Translations under genes and position numbers: made by a program | In this document: in pieces, positions 44,233 through 55,030 of the stretch | Position numbering within the stretch: position 1 is the first letter of the stretch | Layout of the letters: every line of letters begins with the position of its first letter | Origin: Campanula takesimana | Lineage: Eukaryota; Streptophyta; Magnoliopsida; Asterales; Campanulaceae | Length of the DNA stretch: 64,000 nucleotides | Direction: 5' to 3' | Assembly (NCBI GenBank): GCA_026119855.1 | Contig: JAOWBW010001593.1 | Coordinates: 124,001-188,000 of the forward strand | The notes under the pieces: model-generated | Seen by the model: only the letters and a program-made list of their open reading frames with translations | The model's database searches: none | What the model was told of the DNA's origin: nothing

Positions 44233-44986
44233 TACTCCCTCCGTTCCCATATAAGTGTCGTTCTAGGGGTGAGATTTTGTTTCAATTTATTTGTCGTTCT
44301 TGGCTTTTTTTGGTTCAAACAGACGAAATTGCCCTTCTCTCATTATTACTCCTAGTCCCCTCTCTCTTCATCACTCTTCTTCAACTATCTCCTACTCTTC
44401 AACGTCTCACTGCTTCCGGCCGCCGACAAGGCTGCCCTTCTCGGCGTATTTCTGGATCAAAGCAAACCCATCTCGTGTTCATTTAATTCGGCAGAACACC
44501 AACCGAAACAATAGAATTTCCGGCCAAATTTTGGTCGGCTCCATCAGAAACTTAAATAGGTTTTTGAAAGAGAAAAAAAATTATTGGCAAGAATTGTTAA
44601 AAGAAAAAGATGAACAGCCCAAACCAGATTTACTGAGGAAAGCTAAGAACCAAACCAAATTTTTGAAGAGAAAGAAAAATTTAATGGCAGTGGTCGGAGG
44701 TGGCTGTCCTCTCTCTTGGGGTTTCGACTCGTCATTCTCGTGCTAATAAACCTGATTCGTTAATCTCTGCTACAAGAAGGATTAGAAAGAGAAGAAAAGT
44801 ATGGTGTGCGAATGTGGCTGGCGACGATCGGAGAAGAAGAAACTTAAGGGTCGGTGGTGAGTGAGTAAAGGCTCGCATTAAAGATGGGAAAGAAGGGTAG
44901 AGATGTAAATTTAGAAGCTCATTAGTGGATTCCTTGGTACAAGAGATTATTGCTAAAACGTCAGTTAATACGGAACGGAGGGAGTA
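44233..44986. mobile_element. long Stowaway-like element (754 bp)
   Basis: TACTCCCTCCGTTCCCATAT at the left and ATACGGAACGGAGGGAGTA at the right. The interior is not the usual short AT-rich spacer. It includes a frame of about 150 codons (Ser-rich then Lys-rich) with no recognisable domain, possibly captured or unrelated DNA. Confidence 0.65.
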
Positions 44987-45115
44987 TTATTAATTCTCGC
45001 ATATTTGATTTTATTAACACTCATTATGGGATGGAGTACTCATTTGATCTAAAAGAAATTTCCATATTTAACACAAACAAAATTTCCATATTTAACACGG
45101 TAATATTTTTATAAG

Positions 45116-45549
45116 TGATGTAGGAGGAAACCCGGCCGACCAGCACAAGTAGCGTTCCAAGCGCCCGCCTGCACCATCATGAGCGCCCGCTTACTTGGGG
45201 TGTTTCTCGGATGTGAGTTTCTGATCCAAGCGAGCGCCCGCCTGGGTTGTACCAGGCAATTACGTACAGGAATTCAGGATTTCGTATTTTTACGTTTTTG
45301 CGCAGATATTAGGTTATTTTCGGGATTATTTGTTAATTAGGGTTATGTTATTTTGTTAGGAGTATAAATACTCTTTTCTTTCATTGTTCTAGGGTAACAA
45401 CTTTTATTTTATCAATTGAACTTTTGTTCTTGGAGATTTATTTCTTTTTCTTGGTGGATTCCAAGGTTATTGTGTTTGAGGATTCATTGCTTGTGAATTC
45501 TTGTGATTAGTGCGCTAATCACGAAATCTATCGCTTCCGTGCTGCGTCA
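45116..45549 (+). repeat. solo LTR
   Basis: 434 bp, TGATGTAGG...CTGCGTCA, flanked by ATAAG at 45111-45115 and 45550-45554. No primer site or interior follows. It contains a TATA-like GTATAAATAC near 45361 and three copies of AGCGCCCGC (about 45160-45243) upstream of it. It probably arose by LTR-LTR recombination. Confidence 0.85.
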
Positions 45550-45554
45550 ATAAG

Positions 45555-46410
45555 TTATATCTTTTTTTCATTTATTATTATAAAATTACATTAATTTTCT
45601 TAAGATTAAAATAATTAAGAGAACCAAAAGAAAAGTACTTTAGTACTACCTCCTCTTCAAGATAATGAAATTTTTGTGTCAAAATGAATGATTTTTTATT
45701 CTTAAATGTGTTTCAAATTGATTTTTTACCAATTATTTTTTTCATATATGATTTTATACTTGCAAAACTAATATTTTGAAATTAGATAACAATTATATTT
45801 ATGTTTTTTGTATTATAAGAGTTAAATTTTTTAAGGTGTCTCTTAAATCTGGAAAGGACATTTATTTTAATACGGTACAATTTTTTGGGGGACAATGAAA
45901 CATTGTACTTCATATGGAAAATTATTTTGCAAAGATTTAATTAGTCTGATAAAAATTTAAAATTCTTATATCATTGAATCAATTAATATATTATCAATAA
46001 TACTTTAGAATTTTTATATGGTTATTAAAAATTTATATTATTTTTGGTCAAATTTTAATACAGTTAACCATCAAAATAAAATTAATATTATTTACTGAGA
46101 CATGAAAATTTTAATGTATGGGCTGAAAGCATGAGTTTTTCTGGGTTATAATTACAATGGATTTCATACTCATACACAATCAAATTCGTTTTTTACTCAG
46201 GACAGTGGTAGTTTATCATGAGTTGTTCGATGTTTTAACGGTCTATGCATTTGAGATGAGCATCTAAACAATATGAAAAACTTATCTTAACTGATGTTCA
46301 TGTAATTAATTCAAGTTCTTATTTATTTCAAAGATTAAAAAATAACCTAAATCTTAGAATGAAAATTTTGAAATAAATTTTATGGCGAAAGGTAGAGATA
46401 TATTTAAAAT
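45555..46410. other. AT-rich intergenic, no gene seen
   Basis: Strongly AT-rich with no open frame of note and no recognised element apart from MITE-like fragments around 45650-45900. Confidence 0.5.
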
Positions 46411-46579
46411 GAGTGTGTTTTGGAGGAAACTAGTTCCTCCATAAGTTATAAAAAGTCATGTTTTTAACCCTTAAACCCTAAAGCCTGAAACCCTAAACTC
46501 TAAATCATAAACCTTAAACCCTATAAAAACAAGACTTTTTATAACTTAGGGAAAAACTAGTTTCCCCCAAAATTTTCTC
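46411..46579. mobile_element. telomere-like-repeat MITE, copy 3
   Basis: GAGTGTGTTTTGGAGGAAAC to CCCCCAAAATTTTCTC, 169 bp, flanked by ATTTAAAAT / ATCTAAAAT (8 of 9). The centre has AAACCCTAAAGCCTGAAAC and AACCTTAAACCCT, i.e. degenerate telomere-like units. Confidence 0.7.
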
Positions 46580-46862
46580 ATCTAAAATACAGTAACATAA
46601 AAATGCTACTAGTTGCAATTAACACTTTTATACTATACTAAAAAACCAAAATACTACTCTATTTGTCTCAGAGTATATGCTCATGTTTCTTTTTTAGTCT
46701 GTCCCAGAGTATATATCCACTTCTAAAAATGACAAAAAAAATACTATTCCTCCCAGTCATTTTCTCTCCTCTTTTTATTTTTATACTAACAACACCAATC
46801 AAATTACTATTCTTTATCCCACCTTCTCTCTCCTACTTCACTTTTCATACTCACAACACTTA

Positions 46863-47139
46863 GAGCATCCATAATGATCGAGCTCCTTCAAATTGATTTT
46901 TTATGATTTTTACATGCTAAGCAGATAATAAAATTCTCAAAACTTTTTTTACAATGGTAGAGCTCTTAACATTTAATGGTTACAATGGGGAATTAGTGAA
47001 AAGTTAATGAAAGAGGTCTTTGTGGAATAAGTGCTCTTTAGGTAAAGAGCTCTTTCAAAAACTCTACAATGGTAAAAAGCTCTAAACAGCTCTTTCATGA
47101 AAATAAAAATCTCCTAAAAAGTTTTCATTGTGGATGCTC
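46863..47139. mobile_element. Tourist-like MITE (PIF/Harbinger)
   Basis: GAGCATCCATAATG at the left and CATTGTGGATGCTC at the right, with TTA duplicated at 46860-46862 and 47140-47142. 277 bp, repeated AGAGCTCTTT motifs inside. It lies in the remains of a Stowaway-like MITE starting near 46651. Confidence 0.8.
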
Positions 47140-47179
47140 TTACATCACTTCCCCCGACTCTTTTAGAAACTAATCTGAG

Positions 47180-47290
47180 CAGGAAAGCACCGGGTTCGCT
47201 TGGTGGGTCGGGAATGCCCGGCTTATCAATTTATCTAGTAAACTAATAGGGGCTCATGTAGTTCATGCCGGATTAATTGTATTCTGGGCC
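47180..47290 (+). pseudogene. psbC: plastid psbC fragment in nuclear DNA
   Basis: 37 codons without a stop match the CP43 antenna protein of photosystem II near its N terminus (STGFAWWVGNARLIN... GLIVFWA) with a few substitutions. Both ends are abrupt. This is a plastid-to-nucleus transfer, not a functional gene. Confidence 0.85.
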
Positions 47291-47300
47291 TTGACTCTAA

Positions 47301-47803
47301 GGGGGCGTTTGGTTGGTGGTAAAAGGGGGGAATGGAATGGTGAATTCCGGTTGACCAATTCCATTATCATGTTTGGTTCAATTTTTTTCAAATTTTCATT
47401 CCATTGCAATGGTCAATTCCTTCAAATGAAGGAATTCTCCATTCCTTCACAAAATGGATGGAAAGTTCAATTCCACCAAAATCATTCCATTGATGGAATT
47501 GAATAAAAAAAAAAAAATAATAATAATAATAATAATAAATAATAATAATAATAATAATAAATAATAAAAATAATAATAAATAATAATAAATAATAATAAT
47601 AATAAATAATAATAATAAATAATAAATAATAATAATAAATAATAATAATAATAAATAATAATACCCAATAATAATAATAATAAATAATAATAATATTAAT
47701 ACAAATAAATAAATAATAATAATAATATGAAATAATGTTAATAATAAATAATAATAATAATAAATAATAATGATAAATAATAACAATAAAATAAAAAATA
47801 ATA

Positions 47804-47835
<32 letters not shown>

Positions 47836-47844
47836 GTAGTAGTA

Positions 47845-47888
<44 letters not shown>

Positions 47889-48562
47889 TAATAATATATT
47901 ATATTATTTTTATTATTATTTTTATTATTATTATAATAGTGATAATAATAGTGATAATAATTTATCATTATAATAAATAATAATAATATTAATAATAATA
48001 ATCAATAATAAAATTATTATTATTATTATTTTTATTATTATTATTACTATAATAATAATTATTATTATTATTATTATTTATCATTTATTATTATTATTAT
48101 TATTATTTATTTATTATTATTTCTTATTATTAATATTATTATTATTAATTATTATTATTAATTATTATTATTTCTTATTATTATTATTTCTTATTATTAA
48201 TATTTATTATTATTATTATTATTTAATATTATTATTTCTTATTATTAATATTATTATTATTATTTATTATTATTATTTCATATTATTAATATTATTATTA
48301 TTATTTTATTATTATTATTATTATTTATTATTATTATTTCTTATTATTATTATTATTATTTATTATTATTATTATTCCATTCCAACACTTTTGTCTTGAA
48401 ACCAAACATGAATTACCTAGGAATTGAATGGAAATTCAATTCCATTCCGTGTCAACCAAACACAAGGTTTGACCAATTATTTTCCTTTCCAATTCCTTCA
48501 GGATTTCCATTCCATTGACCATTCAATTCCTTCATTTTTTTTCTGCCGAACCAAACGCCTCC
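47301..48562. mobile_element. Harbinger-like element with expanded microsatellite
   Basis: Termini GGGGGCGTTTGGTTGG and CCAAACGCCTCC with TAA at 47298-47300 and 48563-48565. The arms hold paired TGGAATTGAA-type inverted repeats. The centre is about 870 bp of TAA on the left and TTA on the right. The core was probably a small MITE expanded by microsatellite growth. It sits inside plastid-derived DNA. Confidence 0.8.
47510..48377. repeat. inverted TAA/TTA microsatellite
   Basis: From 47510 to about 47990 mostly (TAA)n. From about 48010 to 48377 mostly (TTA)n, the complement, so one strand could fold into a very long hairpin. Short GTA and TTTC interruptions occur. Frames rich in Ile/Tyr/Asn across it are artefacts. 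Confidence 0.95.
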
Positions 48563-48565
48563 TAA

Positions 48566-48786
48566 GATGGCTGAATCGTTGGTTTACATTAGGAAAGAAA
48601 TACATGTATATGCCCATTGGTTCAAATCCAATAGTAGGTAAAACTGACCCCTCTTTCACACCAAGCGAGTTGGTCATTCTCCTGGCTCAAGGTGAACGCT
48701 GGCGGCATGCTTAACACATGCATGTCGGACGGGAAGTGGTGTTTCCAGTGGCGAATGGGTGAGGAATGCGTAAGAACCTACCTCTT
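48566..48786 (+). pseudogene. plastid trnM-CAU and rrn16 fragments in nuclear DNA
   Basis: CATTGGTTCAAATCCAATAG plus AGGTA (48615-48640) is the 3' half (T arm and acceptor) of plastid trnM-CAU. At about 48667-48786 the sequence follows the first 120 bp of plastid 16S rRNA (GCTGGCGGCATGCTTAACAC onward, then GACGGGAAGTGGTGTTTCCA) with several changes. These loci are not adjacent to each other or to psbC in plastid genomes, so the insertion is a mosaic. Confidence 0.75.
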
Positions 48787-48884
48787 AATCTCTGTGCAAA
48801 TGGGAGGGTAGACATAAAATCTCGGACAAAGGTAGTAACATTTAGCGACTTACTAGTCTTACTCAAAAGAAACAAGAAAACAAA

Positions 48885-48965
48885 ATACTTCATCCCAAAT
48901 AAATGTCCAAATTTATTTTGATCAAGAGTAATTTTCGCGTTCATTTTGAGTCAGAGGTAGTATTA
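48885..48965. mobile_element. short MITE-like inverted repeat
   Basis: TACTTCATCCCAAATAAATG and ...TTCATTTTGAGTCAGAGGTAGTA, about 75 bp. A further truncated MITE end (CTCCGTCCCATTTTAAGAG) starts near 49156. Confidence 0.45.
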
Positions 48966-49265
48966 AGCGATACAAAAACTCTTCCACATTTACACATGCC
49001 TGACTATGTCATTGTAGTCCTCGTCCACTAAGAGCATGCATAATGGTGAATGATAAATTCGCTCACTGCGTAAAAGAAACTGGTCTGGGAGTTAAATTTT
49101 GTTCACGTCATCTTATATTCTATAGTGGTGAACCAATATTGGTAAACCAATTCTCCTCCGTCCCATTTTAAGAGTAAAAAAAAATTTGAGTTCAAAAATT
49201 AAGAAAAAAATCTTTTTTATTATAAAATAAAGAAAGTGGGGTAGAGTGTTGTGAGATTTTACGTA

Positions 49266-50854
49266 AAGTTGAGGCTACATTAATCCAACTAATTCTTCCC
49301 CTGATGCTGTTAGTACAAGGTCTTTCGCTTCAAAGCCGCTCTCTGATGTTTTAACTCATATCCCTACTGTCCCTCGATTACGCCCTCCCGAAGCTCGTAT
49401 GCTAAATCAGAAATATTTCAAAGCTGAGTTCTCAAATACTGGTGTTCGTATTAAGCCTTCTTCATCGGTTCTGGAAACAGAAAAATGTGGTTCGGAATCT
49501 AATGCCTTGTTTTCCCTTGTAGTGTCAGAATCCTTCTGTGATGATTTTGGAGGTATTGTGGGTGGGGTAGATGTCTCACCTCGAGCTCCTAGAGTTAAAG
49601 ACAAAGAGCTAGTTTCCCATGAGAACACTATGACCCGTCTCTTCTACGAGACGGGGTTTTTTTACCCGGATCCATGACCCATGGGGCATAACCTGCCACG
49701 TGGCAGCCACCCATTGGAAAAAAAAAGGAGTTTTTATATTTTTTTCCGGCTTTTCCGTCGTTTACCAAAAGTAATAGTTACCATAACTTAATGTAATGAC
49801 TGTATACATATAAAGTAACATTGTTCATAAGTAAACGTAACACCTGTTTTACAAAAATAAAAGCTTGTTTTACCCATTTTTTCAAATGTAATACTAACTA
49901 TAATTACGTGTAACTCAAACAATATCTAAATGTAATTATTATTTATACTGAAATGTAATAGTGCTTTTGCAAAAGTATAAAAATATTGTGTATTTTGATT
50001 TTATTTTTATTTTTTAAAAGAAAGTAACATTTGAAAATAACAACTTATATACATAAATGTAATTATTTGTACAAGTAAATGTAACACTTTAGTAGATGAA
50101 ATTGTAACAGATTTTTATAGATAATGTAATACTTTTACATGTATCATGATAAATTGAACCCATTGTAACTTATTATTTGAAAACATATAGATATACTATT
50201 ATTTTTCTATACATGTGTTACAATTATGTATAAACACTGTTACATATAAGTAACACGTTCGTTACATTTTAGTTGTAATAAATATTACTTTTGGCAAACG
50301 AAGAAAACATAGAAAAAAACACTATTACTTTTCTGTATATATGTATTACTTTTACTTATGTACAATGTTACTTTATATGTATACAGTCATTACATTAAGT
50401 TATAGTAACTATTACTTTTGACAAACCGAAAAAAAAAATGGACCTATGAGAGACTGCCACGTGGCAGGGTCGCCCCCTAGGTCATGGAGCTAGTTTAATG
50501 GGCCGGGTCATAGGTAAAAATGTCCCGTCTCTGCCATGAGACAGATCCCTTTGTTCTCACCTAAGTTTTTGTCAAAGACAAAAGGGAATGAGTTCCAAGG
50601 AAAAATCATGACTTTGAAGAAGGTTACATCCCCTGTTAATTGTAAACATCCCTGGTTAATCGTAAACATAGGGCTTACAAAGTTGGACCCAATAGGAAGA
50701 GGTGAATGGGGTTAATAATCTATTTTCCTTCTTTTCATCTTTTCTTTTTTAGCTTTTCATTATTTTTTTGAGGTAAGGCATTACATCCCCCTCCTTGTAC
50801 ATTTTCTCTATTATTTGCTTTATTAATAAATTTAGGGGGGCTGGTCTTTTTCGC

Positions 50855-50887
<33 letters not shown>
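49266..50887 (+). mobile_element. probable LINE remnant, interrupted
   Basis: An open stretch of about 120 codons (49266-49628; RSFASKPLSDVLTHIPTVPR, then KAEFSNTGVRI) runs into a fold-back element. Coding-like sequence resumes near 50550. The 3' end (TTAATAAATTTAGGGGGG, CTTTTTCGCATTT, 27 A) resembles plant L1-type LINE tails. The protein part resembles no domain I can name, so the LINE call rests on the tail. Confidence 0.45.
49633..50545. mobile_element. fold-back element with paired G-boxes
   Basis: Each end has a small hairpin of CGTCTC/GAGACG type, then TTTTTACCY, then a CTGCCACGTGGCAG palindrome (49693-49706 and 50454-50467). Longer inner arms also pair (AGTAATAGTTACCATAACTT with its complement near 50395-50420). 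The middle is AT-rich with recurring GTAAC/GTTAC. About 910 bp, no coding. The family is uncertain; long inverted repeats suggest a fold-back Mutator type. Confidence 0.65.
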
Positions 50888-50890
<3 letters not shown>

Positions 50891-52283
50891 TAAACAAATC
50901 TCAAAAAGGGTCCAATAGAACAACTCCCATGTGATTTGATTAAAAGAGGTGATTAAAAAACTCCTATCTAAATAAACAAAAAAAGGCAGCAAAATCAATG
51001 TAATATTTAATTTCACAAAAAGTGTTTGGTTTACTTAAACAACATGGCTAGATTATGTAACACATAAACTAGACGATTAAAAAACCAAAAAATTCAGACA
51101 ATAATCTAATGTACCAAAAACAATTAAACTAAGGTAGAAGCAACAGCAAAGCTCTACGGATGCATGTACTATATATGGAATTTAGGCCAACATCCGACAC
51201 CATCGAGACCGCTGCATTTTCGCGAAAACTACGCACACCGTCATCAGAATTACGCGTCGTCAGAAGATTAAACAATCAGGTTTGGTTTGTTTCAATAATC
51301 GAGTAATGATCCGGGAGGGAGTTGTTTAATCAAAAGGGTAGACTTTGTAGTTCCTATGTAATAGAAGTGTTTGGATGCAGATGTAATAACAACTCAGTCT
51401 TGTTTAATCAATTAACCTAAAAGCTAATACTCCCTCGGTTCCAAAAACATGTCAAAATGGGACAAACTTTCAGAGACGGAGGGAGAGGAGTATGGGAACA
51501 TGTAAGTTAACCTTTCAGACAAATATGCAAATGCAAGGGAACAACGTCCACATTTTATCCTAGTAGGCGGCAAATGACAATGTTGCCCTTGTATGAAAAA
51601 ATGACTATTTTACCCTCCTCTATGAATCCAATCACCATCTGACTTAACTGCTGCAATTAAAAACATAACTAAGGGAATAATGATGCAAGGATTCTAACAG
51701 AAATGGAATCCTTGAACAAACAAGAAGGGACAGTATCACAACAAATTATTCTGCTCTGGAAACAGAATTAACGGAAGAAATCTACGGAATTTAACTAAGA
51801 GAATGTCAGGAATTACTATAACGAGCATCACAGAAATCTGCGTAATAAAGATCATATACTTGTAGATTCCGTCATGAATCAAGCTTTCCTAAAAAGAGTT
51901 GTAACTATACAAGTAAATGTATCAAGAACATTAAGAACACAGATTGAAAGTCAAATTCTTTCATTTTCTTCATTTCTAGTTTCGGTTGTCAGGAGTACAC
52001 AAAGCTCCAACAACGCAGAAATGTTAATACAGGAATACAGTCATATCCAACATAAGGAATCGGGAAAGATGAACTACTATACTAAAATAGGCAGGTACTA
52101 AGATGTCTGTTCTTTAACTAAACACATTCTGCAGAGGTCATAAAGACAATTAGCAGACGGAAATCAAAGGCAAGTAATAAAATTCGGATAAAAATGAAAG
52201 TTACGAGACTAATCAAAGAGTTATAACTTGTGTGGCACCTTCTTGACAAGAATGAGACGGAGTCAATGAAAGTCAATGAGATT
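50888..52283. other. 3' flank of GRAS gene
   Basis: No gene is recognised. A short MITE remnant lies at about 51429-51492 (TACTCCCTCGGTTCC ... GACGGAGGGAGAGGAGTA). The first few hundred bases below 52284 probably hold the 3' untranslated region of the GRAS gene, but no clear poly(A) signal is assigned. Confidence 0.5.
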
Positions 52284-54470
52284 TCAGCACCTCCAGGCTG
52301 ATACTGAAACAAGCTCCCTTCGCTGCCAGCATAGAACAAGGGAAGACAGTCTTTTTTCAACATGAAAACCTCGGACAGGTGTCCTTTTGACCACACACTC
52401 AGCTTGTGACTCGGTGATATTGCTGAAAGTCAACGGGGAGAATCCGGCTGAGAGAAAAAGACTCCTCCAATGTTGTGTCTTTTCTGGGAAACGAAACCGA
52501 CCCATCACGATTTTCTCAATGCTAGGTTGAATCAAGAACCGTTCGATCTTCTGTAAAGAATCTAGGTTCACATTTACTGCATCAAGAGACTCGAGAAGGT
52601 TTGAGTACGATTGGAGAGCATGGATTACATGGTTGGAAAATGGGAGGTCGGTCCGATCAGATCCTTTATCCATTGAGACAATAATTTTCGGAGATAAGTT
52701 TTTAACGAAGCGAAGAACCAAAGGGAGGGGAATTTGGTAGTTTGAGAATGAACCGAGATTGACTGCAATTGCTTCGTTTTCCATCATATGAATAGGCATT
52801 GACCATGAAGATGAAGTCAACACATCAATGTTAACAATCTCAAACTCGAACGCCATATTGATTTCACTCGCGAATTGGCATAAATTCTCCCTAGTCAAAC
52901 TGAGTTCGAGCTGGTCATGGGTTGAAGGCGAAGCAAAAGCAGTGATCTTTAGTGAAGGGGCCCCATTCGCAAGTAAAGCAAGCTCCTGCATAAGAGAAGC
53001 CCATTGTCCTCCATACCCAATATCGAAATCCACAACATGAATTTGATCATACCCATCCAATACTTCAAGAAGGGCTTGATTACAAGTGAAATTAGCAAAC
53101 TGAACAAAAGGCGAAATCTCTGAGAATGATTTGTAAGCCCCAATCTTGAAAATCAGACTAAAAGGGGACGAAATGGAACTAGTCTGGGGAGGATTCATGT
53201 TATTAACAATTGAATGCAGTAGTGATTGAATAGCTTCCTTGAAATAAAAAGCAGCCCTATGGAAAGGCTTACCAATTGGAGAAAGCTGTTGATTGAGCCG
53301 CGCCAATATCCCTTGCGCGAGTATAGGATTGCTCCCTGACTGAACCAAATCTGCAGCCTTGAATAGCTGGTCTATAACTTGCTGTTGTTCTTGGTGGGAC
53401 CCTAATTGTTCATCCATGGCCATTTTCTTGGAGCCATGACCTGGCCTTTGTTGAAGGTAATGAGGAAGAAGGTTGAGCTGATTCCGGTTAAGACCCGGAT
53501 CAAGAAATGGGGATTTTGGGGTGTTGGGATTGGATTCATGGGTACCCGGGTTGTGTCTCTTGGGTTGTGGTGGACCTAGGAGTTGGTGTTCTTCATTTTG
53601 GTATGGGAGTTGCAAGAAAAAGGCTGGATTTTGTGGGGGTTGTTGAGATTGGTGTTGGTTGATTAGCAATTGGGGATTGAAAATTTGGGGTTTTGTATCA
53701 AATGGGAATGTTTGAGGTTGATTCAAATTGGGCGGTGGAGATAAAATTGGTGGCAAATTGGGTGAAAACATTTGATTTTGTTGTAGGGTTTGGGCTAATC
53801 CAAGTTTGTGTTGAAATTGGCCAACTGGGTGGTTTGAATCTAGCCCAAACCCTTGATCCACGACACCAAAACTGTTGGTTTCAAAGTCCGCCGGACCGCC
53901 GCCGCCTGCGGTGACTGCGGCGCTGAGAACTTTGTTAAGACCCATAGAAGAAGGGTCCTCTACATCACCCATGATCCACCGGAGTAGCGACTGTTCTTGC
54001 CCATCGTTATCCCACTCCTCCAACCCCATCCCGCCGCATTTCTCAGTCCCGGCCGCCGTAACGGCGGCTCCGACAGGACCGCTACCGGAGATCTCCAAAG
54101 AGGGAAGCGGAAACGAGTGGAAGAGCTCAGCTGCAACACCACCTACATTGGAGCTACTTGTTTCTTGGCTTTCCGGTGGCCATTTCTGAGATGGGTTTCC
54201 TGAAACCGCCGCCACCGAAGCCGTCTCTGTAAAACAACCCCCACCACCACCACCACCACCACCGCCGCCGACGTTAACCAAAGAAGAAGACAGGGTTGAA
54301 GAAGAAGTAGGAGGAGATGGACTACTAGTAATATTATCCAGGATAGATGTAGGCTCACTCACAAATTTCCTCTTCAATGTACCCAAATTTTCAAAATCCC
54401 CCCAAAAAAATGGCTCAAAAATTACCCCCTTCCCCTCAAACTCAAAGGGTAAGGGCATCCCCTCCAACAA
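52284..54470 (-). CDS. SCL6-like: GRAS transcription factor, HAIRY MERISTEM (SCL6/22/27) type
   Basis: 728 codons, intronless as usual for the family, ATG at 54470. The N-terminal half is disordered: a run of 11 Gly, a conserved HAM motif (LEEWDN...SLLRWIMGDVEDPS, about 147-172), and a Gln/Pro/Asn-rich stretch. The GRAS domain starts near 365 (VIDQLFKAADLVQ, leucine-rich region I), includes the VHIID-type core IHVVDFDIG at 477, and ends with the SAW motif HWRSLFLSAGF... and the HAM-typical C terminus LCWQRRELVSVSAWRC. HAM proteins keep shoot and root meristem cells undifferentiated, partner WUSCHEL-type factors and affect chlorophyll synthesis; they act in the nucleus. A perfect miR171 site lies in the coding region. 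No break is seen, so this is the window's clear functional host gene. Confidence 0.96.
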   Translation of the reverse strand: MLEGMPLPFEFEGKGVIFEPFFWGDFENLGTLKRKFVSEPTSILDNITSSPSPPTSSSTLSSSLVNVGGGGGGGGGGGCFTETASVAAVSGNPSQKWPPESQETSSSNVGGVAAELFHSFPLPSLEISGSGPVGAAVTAAGTEKCGGMGLEEWDNDGQEQSLLRWIMGDVEDPSSMGLNKVLSAAVTAGGGGPADFETNSFGVVDQGFGLDSNHPVGQFQHKLGLAQTLQQNQMFSPNLPPILSPPPNLNQPQTFPFDTKPQIFNPQLLINQHQSQQPPQNPAFFLQLPYQNEEHQLLGPPQPKRHNPGTHESNPNTPKSPFLDPGLNRNQLNLLPHYLQQRPGHGSKKMAMDEQLGSHQEQQQVIDQLFKAADLVQSGSNPILAQGILARLNQQLSPIGKPFHRAAFYFKEAIQSLLHSIVNNMNPPQTSSISSPFSLIFKIGAYKSFSEISPFVQFANFTCNQALLEVLDGYDQIHVVDFDIGYGGQWASLMQELALLANGAPSLKITAFASPSTHDQLELSLTRENLCQFASEINMAFEFEIVNIDVLTSSSWSMPIHMMENEAIAVNLGSFSNYQIPLPLVLRFVKNLSPKIIVSMDKGSDRTDLPFSNHVIHALQSYSNLLESLDAVNVNLDSLQKIERFLIQPSIEKIVMGRFRFPEKTQHWRSLFLSAGFSPLTFSNITESQAECVVKRTPVRGFHVEKRLSSLVLCWQRRELVSVSAWRC
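53290..53310 (-). promoter_or_regulatory. miR171 target site in GRAS coding sequence
   Basis: The plus strand of these 21 bases equals the mature miR171a sequence as I know it, so the transcript is perfectly complementary. It encodes residues 387-394 (ILARLN core) in the conserved place where miR171 cleaves HAM transcripts. Cleavage is expected between the bases opposite miRNA positions 10 and 11. Confidence 0.93.
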
Positions 54471-54818
54471 AAAATATTCTCAAAATGCCAAATTATTTCA
54501 CACACAAAAAAACCTAAAATGTAGAACCAAATTTGAAGCAAGCTCAAGTGTGTGTAACTATGTGTGTGAGAGAAAGATTAAAGATTGTTGAATTAATGCA
54601 TGCAACTAATGGAAACCCATTTGAAGATGGAGAAAACCCAAATGAAAGATCCAATTTTTGGTTGAAAAATACATCTCTCAATGCTGTTTTTGCTACCCTG
54701 TGTGTGTGTGTGTGTTTTTATTGGGGGTGGTCTAGAAATTTGCTAGTTTTTGTAATCTGTCTTCCTTCTGGTTTCTGCCATGGATGCGTGCAACATAAAA
54801 AAGTGGTAAAGTGCTCTT

Positions 54819-54849
<31 letters not shown>

Positions 54850-55030
54850 CCAACTTTTTTTACTATTGTTTAATAATTTTAATATTAATAATATTATAAT
54901 TATAATTGTGATTTTCTTTTATTTTATTTTATTTTATTTTAGTTTAATTTTTGTGGCTTGTTCTGTAGACGCAGTTATCTTTCTGCTAGGGCTTCTGTCA
55001 TTGTCTATTTAAGGACGCGCGTGAATAGGA
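54471..55030 (-). promoter_or_regulatory. 5' leader and putative proximal promoter of GRAS gene
   Basis: Contains a GA-type microsatellite (CT on the plus strand, 54821-54850) about 350 bp before the ATG, a common feature of plant leaders, and a TG repeat near 54701-54715. A TATA-like CTTAAATAGA on the minus strand near 55004-55013 is a possible core promoter, with low certainty. Confidence 0.35.

Noticed and set aside
44291..44746. 150-codon frame inside a long Stowaway-like element as a transposase
   Set aside because: No DDE/D motif, helix-turn-helix or similarity to mariner transposases is visible.
47388..47973. Open frames rich in Ile, Tyr and Leu or Asn on both strands
   Set aside because: They are translations of the TAA/TTA microsatellite and have no domain or codon structure.
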